Source: Ignavibacteriaceae bacterium
GTDB taxonomy: Bacteria > Bacteroidota > Ignavibacteria > Ignavibacteriales > Ignavibacteriaceae
NCBI GenBank assembly: GCA_023231105.1
Contig: JALNWB010000005.1
Coordinates: 1 to 55,484, forward strand
DNA length: 55,484 nt
Direction of reading: 5' to 3'
Numbering within the stretch: the first letter of the stretch is position 1; each line of letters begins with the position of its first letter. Below, one piece after another: positions 52,622 through 55,484 of the stretch. Both the position numbers and the translations under genes were made by a program. The notes below the pieces were generated by a model, which was given only the letters and a program-made list of their open reading frames with translations, was not told the origin of the DNA and did no database searches.

Positions 52622-52642
52622 CTGAGGTTTTTAAAACCTCGG
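52622..52642. repeat. Short palindromic repeat near dnaG start
   Basis: CTGAGGTTTTTAAAACCTCGG contains the arms GAGGTTTT and AAAACCTC around one T, followed by another AGGTTT. It lies between divergent dnaG and the DJ-1 gene. It may be an operator, a promoter spacer, or a small dispersed repeat. Confidence 0.4.
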
Positions 52643-52671
52643 AGGTTTAAGTTATATTACCAACAAATTTT

Positions 52672-53211
52672 ATGACAATTACAGATTACAAAACCATGAT
52701 AGCAAAAAGCATTCTTTTTATTCTTCCCCAAAAGAATTTTAACGAGGTAGAATTTCTTACAACCAAAAGCACACTGGAAAAAGGCGGTTGTAATATTTTT
52801 ATTGCGTCGGATGCAAATTCTTTTTGCGAAGGGAAAAACGGACTAAAAGTTAAAAACGATGTTTCACTTTTTAACATTAATGAAAATAATTTCGGCGCAA
52901 TTGTTTGTGTTGGAGGAAGCGGAGTTAAAGACTATTGGAACAATCAAGTCCTGCACAAAATTGTCCGGAAGTTTTTTGAAAAGAAAAAAATCACCGCTGC
53001 AATTTGTTCTGCGCCTGTAATTTTGGCAAATGCGGGAATTCTAAAAAATATTGCTGCGACCTGTTACCCAGATGATAAAGCGGAACTAATTAAGGGGGGT
53101 GCAGAGTTTAAAGATGTAAATGTTGTTATTAGAAAAAATATTATCACTGCAAAAGATGCACAAGCAAGCGAAGAATTTGCGGAAGCAATTTTAACAAAAC
53201 TAAATGAGTAA
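52672..53211 (+). CDS. DJ-1/PfpI family protein
   Basis: The 179-residue product has the nucleophile-elbow AICSAPVILANAG with Cys in place of the family catalytic residue and a Glu earlier (NEVEFLTT). Family members are deglycases, chaperones or peptidase-like proteins; the exact role is open. A second ATG 8 codons in (MIAKSILF) could be the true start, as the core strand begins there. A dyad-bearing gap follows. Confidence 0.88.
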   Translation: MTITDYKTMIAKSILFILPQKNFNEVEFLTTKSTLEKGGCNIFIASDANSFCEGKNGLKVKNDVSLFNINENNFGAIVCVGGSGVKDYWNNQVLHKIVRKFFEKKKITAAICSAPVILANAGILKNIAATCYPDDKAELIKGGAEFKDVNVVIRKNIITAKDAQASEEFAEAILTKLNE

Positions 53212-53225
53212 TCCATAATCTGACA

Positions 53226-53360
53226 GAGACAGAACTAAATAATACTAACTCAACGAACGAATGATTGAATGGTTGCATGATTGAATGAAAAACAGAAAAT
53301 TTTAATTAATTCTAAATTAAACCCATTCATCCATTCATTTTCATTCATCCATTCTGTCTC
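53226..53360. repeat. MITE-like inverted-repeat segment before ispG
   Basis: Perfect 9-bp ends GAGACAGAA (53226-53234) and TTCTGTCTC (53352-53360) are inverted. Inside, GAATGATTGAATGG-like phrases on the left match GAATGAAAATGAATGG-like phrases read on the opposite strand on the right. It looks like a degraded palindromic element of about 135 bases inserted between the DJ-1 gene and ispG. No coding frame is inside. Confidence 0.5.
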
Positions 53361-53405
53361 AAGTTTTTATCGCACAAGTATTTTAACTAACCATCTAATT
53401 GATTA

Positions 53406-55367
53406 ATGAGATCATTAACTAAAAAATATTGTAACAGTTTAACAAAGTATTCGCGGTATAAAACGCGAGAAGTTTTTATCGGCGATATTCCTCTCGGCGG
53501 AAATAATCCCATCCGCATTCAATCAATGACGACAACCGACACGATGGACACTATTGCAACGGTTGAACAAACCATCCGCATGATAAATTCAGGTTGTGAA
53601 TACGTTCGCATAACTGCACCAAGTTTAAACGAAGCGCAAAATCTTTCCGAAATAAAAAAAGAATTGAAACGGCGCGGATATAACATTCCGCTGATTGCCG
53701 ATATTCACTTTACACCAAACGCGGCAGAACTTGCTGCAAGAATAGTGGAGAAGGTCCGCGTTAATCCCGGCAATTATGTTGATAAGAAAAAATTTGAAAC
53801 GATTGACTACACACAAAAAGAATACGAAGAAGAAATAGAACGCTTGTACGAACGCTTCACGCCGCTTGTAAAAATTTGTAAAGAATATGGAACGGCAATG
53901 CGCATCGGAACAAACCACGGTTCGCTTTCAGACAGAATTTTAAGCCGCTACGGCGATACTCCGCTCGGCATGGTTGAATCCGCTTTGGAATTTTTGCGCA
54001 TCTGCGAAGAGAATAATTATCATCAAATTGTTCTTTCGATGAAAGCAAGCAACACGCAAGTCATGGTTGAAGCCTATCGTTTGCTTATAAATAAAATGGA
54101 AGCGGAAGGAATGAATTATCCGCTGCACCTTGGAGTAACGGAAGCCGGAGACGGAGAAGACGGACGAATAAAATCAGCAGTTGGAATTGGTGCGTTACTC
54201 GAAGATGGAATAGGAGATACAATAAGAGTCTCTTTAACCGAAGCTCCGGAATATGAAGCTCCAGTCGCGATTGCTTTGGCGAATCGTTACAAAGGAAGAG
54301 AAAAACATCAGCCGATTGTTGAAATTGAAGAACATCCGTGCGATCCGTTTTCTTATAAACGAAGAGAAACTTTTGAATTGATCGGCATAGGCGGAAACAA
54401 TGTGCCGCGTGTAATTTCAGATTTTAGTTTTTCTAAAATTGAAAAAGAAAATGATTTAAACGCGATCGGATATTTTTATGATGAAGCTACAGACAAGTGG
54501 AATATGACCGATATGGCTTCAGACTTCATTTATCTTGGTAATAATTCTCTTCCATTTACGGCGCCAAACGGATTACGTTTAATTAATAATTTTGAAACAT
54601 GGAAATCAATTAAAGAAAAAACTTCGTGTTACCCGTTATTCAAAAATTATTCATCGTATAAAAAAGAAAAAAGCTCACCCGGAATTTTCAACTTCATTTC
54701 CACTTCACTAAATGATCTGACGGTTGAAACATTACATGAAATCAAAAATGATGCTTCCGTAATTCTCATCCTTGAAACCGAAAACCTGCACGGCATGGCC
54801 GAACAGCGGCGTCTCTTTTTCGAATTAATAAAAAATCAAATTAAAAATCCCGTAATCGTAAAAAGAAATTATCAAAATATTTCTCTTGAAGAATTCAGAC
54901 TATTTTCCGCAACAGACTTTGGCGCTCTATTGATCGATGGTTTCGGTGACGGAGTTTGGGCTGAAGTTTCTTCCCTGGAAATTTCTTCAAAAGAATGCAA
55001 CAGAATTTTGTTCGGTGTTTTGCAGGCTTCGCGCGTGCGAATCTCAAAAACAGAATACATCGCATGTCCATCTTGCGGAAGAACGCTTTTCGATCTCCTT
55101 GAAACCACAGACAAGATCAGAAAACGAACCGAACATTTGAAAGGAGTAAAGATTGCCATTATGGGCTGCATAGTCAACGGTCCTGGAGAAATGGCGGACG
55201 CAGATTATGGATATGTCGGTTCCGGTCAAGGCAAAATTACTCTGTATCGCGGTAAAGAAATTGTCCGGCGGAACATTTTGTCGGAAAACGCTGTTAATGA
55301 GTTAATAGAACTTATAAAAGAAGACGGAAATTGGGTAGAAATTAAGGGGGAAAACTTTTTACCATAA
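53406..55367 (+). CDS. ispG: 4-hydroxy-3-methylbut-2-enyl diphosphate synthase, long form
   Basis: The 653-residue product is the long IspG found in Bacteroidota, Chlamydiae and plants. It has the N-terminal barrel (IRIQSMTTTDTMD, LIADIHFTP, RVNPGN, RIGTNHGSLS, LHLGVTEAG), an inserted middle domain (about residues 290-530), and the C-terminal 4Fe-4S domain with CPSCGRTLFD and MGCIVNGPGEM. It makes HMBPP in the non-mevalonate isoprenoid pathway. An 8-bp hairpin AACTTTTT-accat-AAAAAGTT overlaps its stop codon, a possible weak terminator. Confidence 0.96.
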   Translation: MRSLTKKYCNSLTKYSRYKTREVFIGDIPLGGNNPIRIQSMTTTDTMDTIATVEQTIRMINSGCEYVRITAPSLNEAQNLSEIKKELKRRGYNIPLIADIHFTPNAAELAARIVEKVRVNPGNYVDKKKFETIDYTQKEYEEEIERLYERFTPLVKICKEYGTAMRIGTNHGSLSDRILSRYGDTPLGMVESALEFLRICEENNYHQIVLSMKASNTQVMVEAYRLLINKMEAEGMNYPLHLGVTEAGDGEDGRIKSAVGIGALLEDGIGDTIRVSLTEAPEYEAPVAIALANRYKGREKHQPIVEIEEHPCDPFSYKRRETFELIGIGGNNVPRVISDFSFSKIEKENDLNAIGYFYDEATDKWNMTDMASDFIYLGNNSLPFTAPNGLRLINNFETWKSIKEKTSCYPLFKNYSSYKKEKSSPGIFNFISTSLNDLTVETLHEIKNDASVILILETENLHGMAEQRRLFFELIKNQIKNPVIVKRNYQNISLEEFRLFSATDFGALLIDGFGDGVWAEVSSLEISSKECNRILFGVLQASRVRISKTEYIACPSCGRTLFDLLETTDKIRKRTEHLKGVKIAIMGCIVNGPGEMADADYGYVGSGQGKITLYRGKEIVRRNILSENAVNELIELIKEDGNWVEIKGENFLP

Positions 55368-55413
55368 AAAGTTGGTAATTTTCGCCGAATCTTTTAAATT
55401 GGAATTGAAAAAA

Positions 55414-55484
55414 ATGAAAATCAGGTATTTGAAAACGTATATAAATAAGTCAAAAATCAGAACTCTTTATTTGCATAACCACAT
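55414..55484 (+). CDS. Start of an open frame running off the window
   Basis: An ATG (MKIRYLKTYINKSKIR...) begins a frame open to the window edge, 46 bases after ispG. Only 23 codons are visible, the ribosome site is weak, and I recognise no family. It may be chance. Confidence 0.25.
   Translation, partial: MKIRYLKTYINKSKIRTLYLHNH

Noticed and set aside
1..55484. CRISPR array, transposase, integrase, tRNA or rRNA genes
   Set aside because: No regular direct-repeat array, no transposase or integrase motif, and no cloverleaf or rRNA segment was recognised by reading; a tool-based scan was not possible here.

Overview
The window reads as a chromosomal stretch of an AT-rich member of the Bacteroidota/Ignavibacteriota/Chlorobiota lineage. 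The best evidence is an Ignavibacteria-style type IX secretion (T9SS) sorting domain on a secreted protein (SQNYPNPFNPST near 2.6 kb), a second secreted protein resembling PorZ, the long form of IspG, and several weak Shine-Dalgarno starts with repeated TTG/GTG initiation. This is lineage inference from protein style; no rRNA gene is present to confirm it. Almost all of the window is coding, with short gaps.

Layout. 1-0.5 kb: the start-codon end of mnmA (minus strand). 0.8-2.9 kb: an outer-membrane barrel and a T9SS cargo protein built from seven 29-residue Trp repeats. 3.0-9.3 kb: a plus-strand housekeeping run (metF, a Gfo/Idh oxidoreductase overlapping a class II aldolase, ddl, an FtsB/DivIC-like protein, rarA, a methyltransferase). 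9.3-11.4 kb: a minus-strand group with dprA, an isolated EutN/CcmL-type microcompartment vertex protein, a two-helix membrane protein, a strong intrinsic terminator and an 82-residue unknown protein. 11.7-25.7 kb: an exopolysaccharide/O-antigen-type locus (SLBB export protein, Wzz-like chain-length protein, Wzy-like polymerase, Wzx-like flippase, several glycosyltransferases, gmd, a complete polyprenyl-phosphate sugar transferase, a Dpm1-like synthase, and a glycosyltransferase fused to a catalytically gutted sugar-transferase module). Its middle part (about 13-21.5 kb) looks more AT-rich than its flanks and may be the variable, exchanged cassette.

25.7-31.4 kb: accA, a small DUF4258-like two-gene module without a normal start codon, a thioesterase, a second flippase, dut, a HEPN-MNT toxin-antitoxin pair, an O-methyltransferase and an unknown helical protein. 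31.4-41.5 kb: yigZ, uvrA, an AhpD-like protein, rdgB, a lipoprotein, then minus-strand ubiE/menG, a PAP2 phosphatase and rsmA, then a ROK kinase and a barrel protein. 41.5-49.3 kb: a minus-strand run of a Crp/Fnr regulator, a PHP phosphoesterase, ribH, a GT-C membrane protein, a PorZ-like propeller protein and an ABC-F ATPase. 49.5-55.4 kb: gap, dnaG (minus), a DJ-1/PfpI protein and long-form ispG.

How the parts work together. The 11.7-25.7 kb genes make a nearly complete Wzx/Wzy pathway: a priming transferase (21.5 kb), glycosyltransferases, a GDP-mannose dehydratase, flippase, polymerase, chain-length control and an export protein. The crp-gap intergenic region holds two 18-bp dyads of the same form, one over each predicted divergent promoter, which suggests the regulator controls itself and glycolysis. 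Most of the window is ordinary core genome. I do not see a clear new defence or biosynthetic system; the items most worth checking are the glycosyltransferase/pseudo-transferase fusion, the orphan microcompartment vertex protein, the paired dyads, the 29-residue repeat protein and the start-less DUF4258-like gene. No tRNA, rRNA, CRISPR array, transposase or known riboswitch was recognised.
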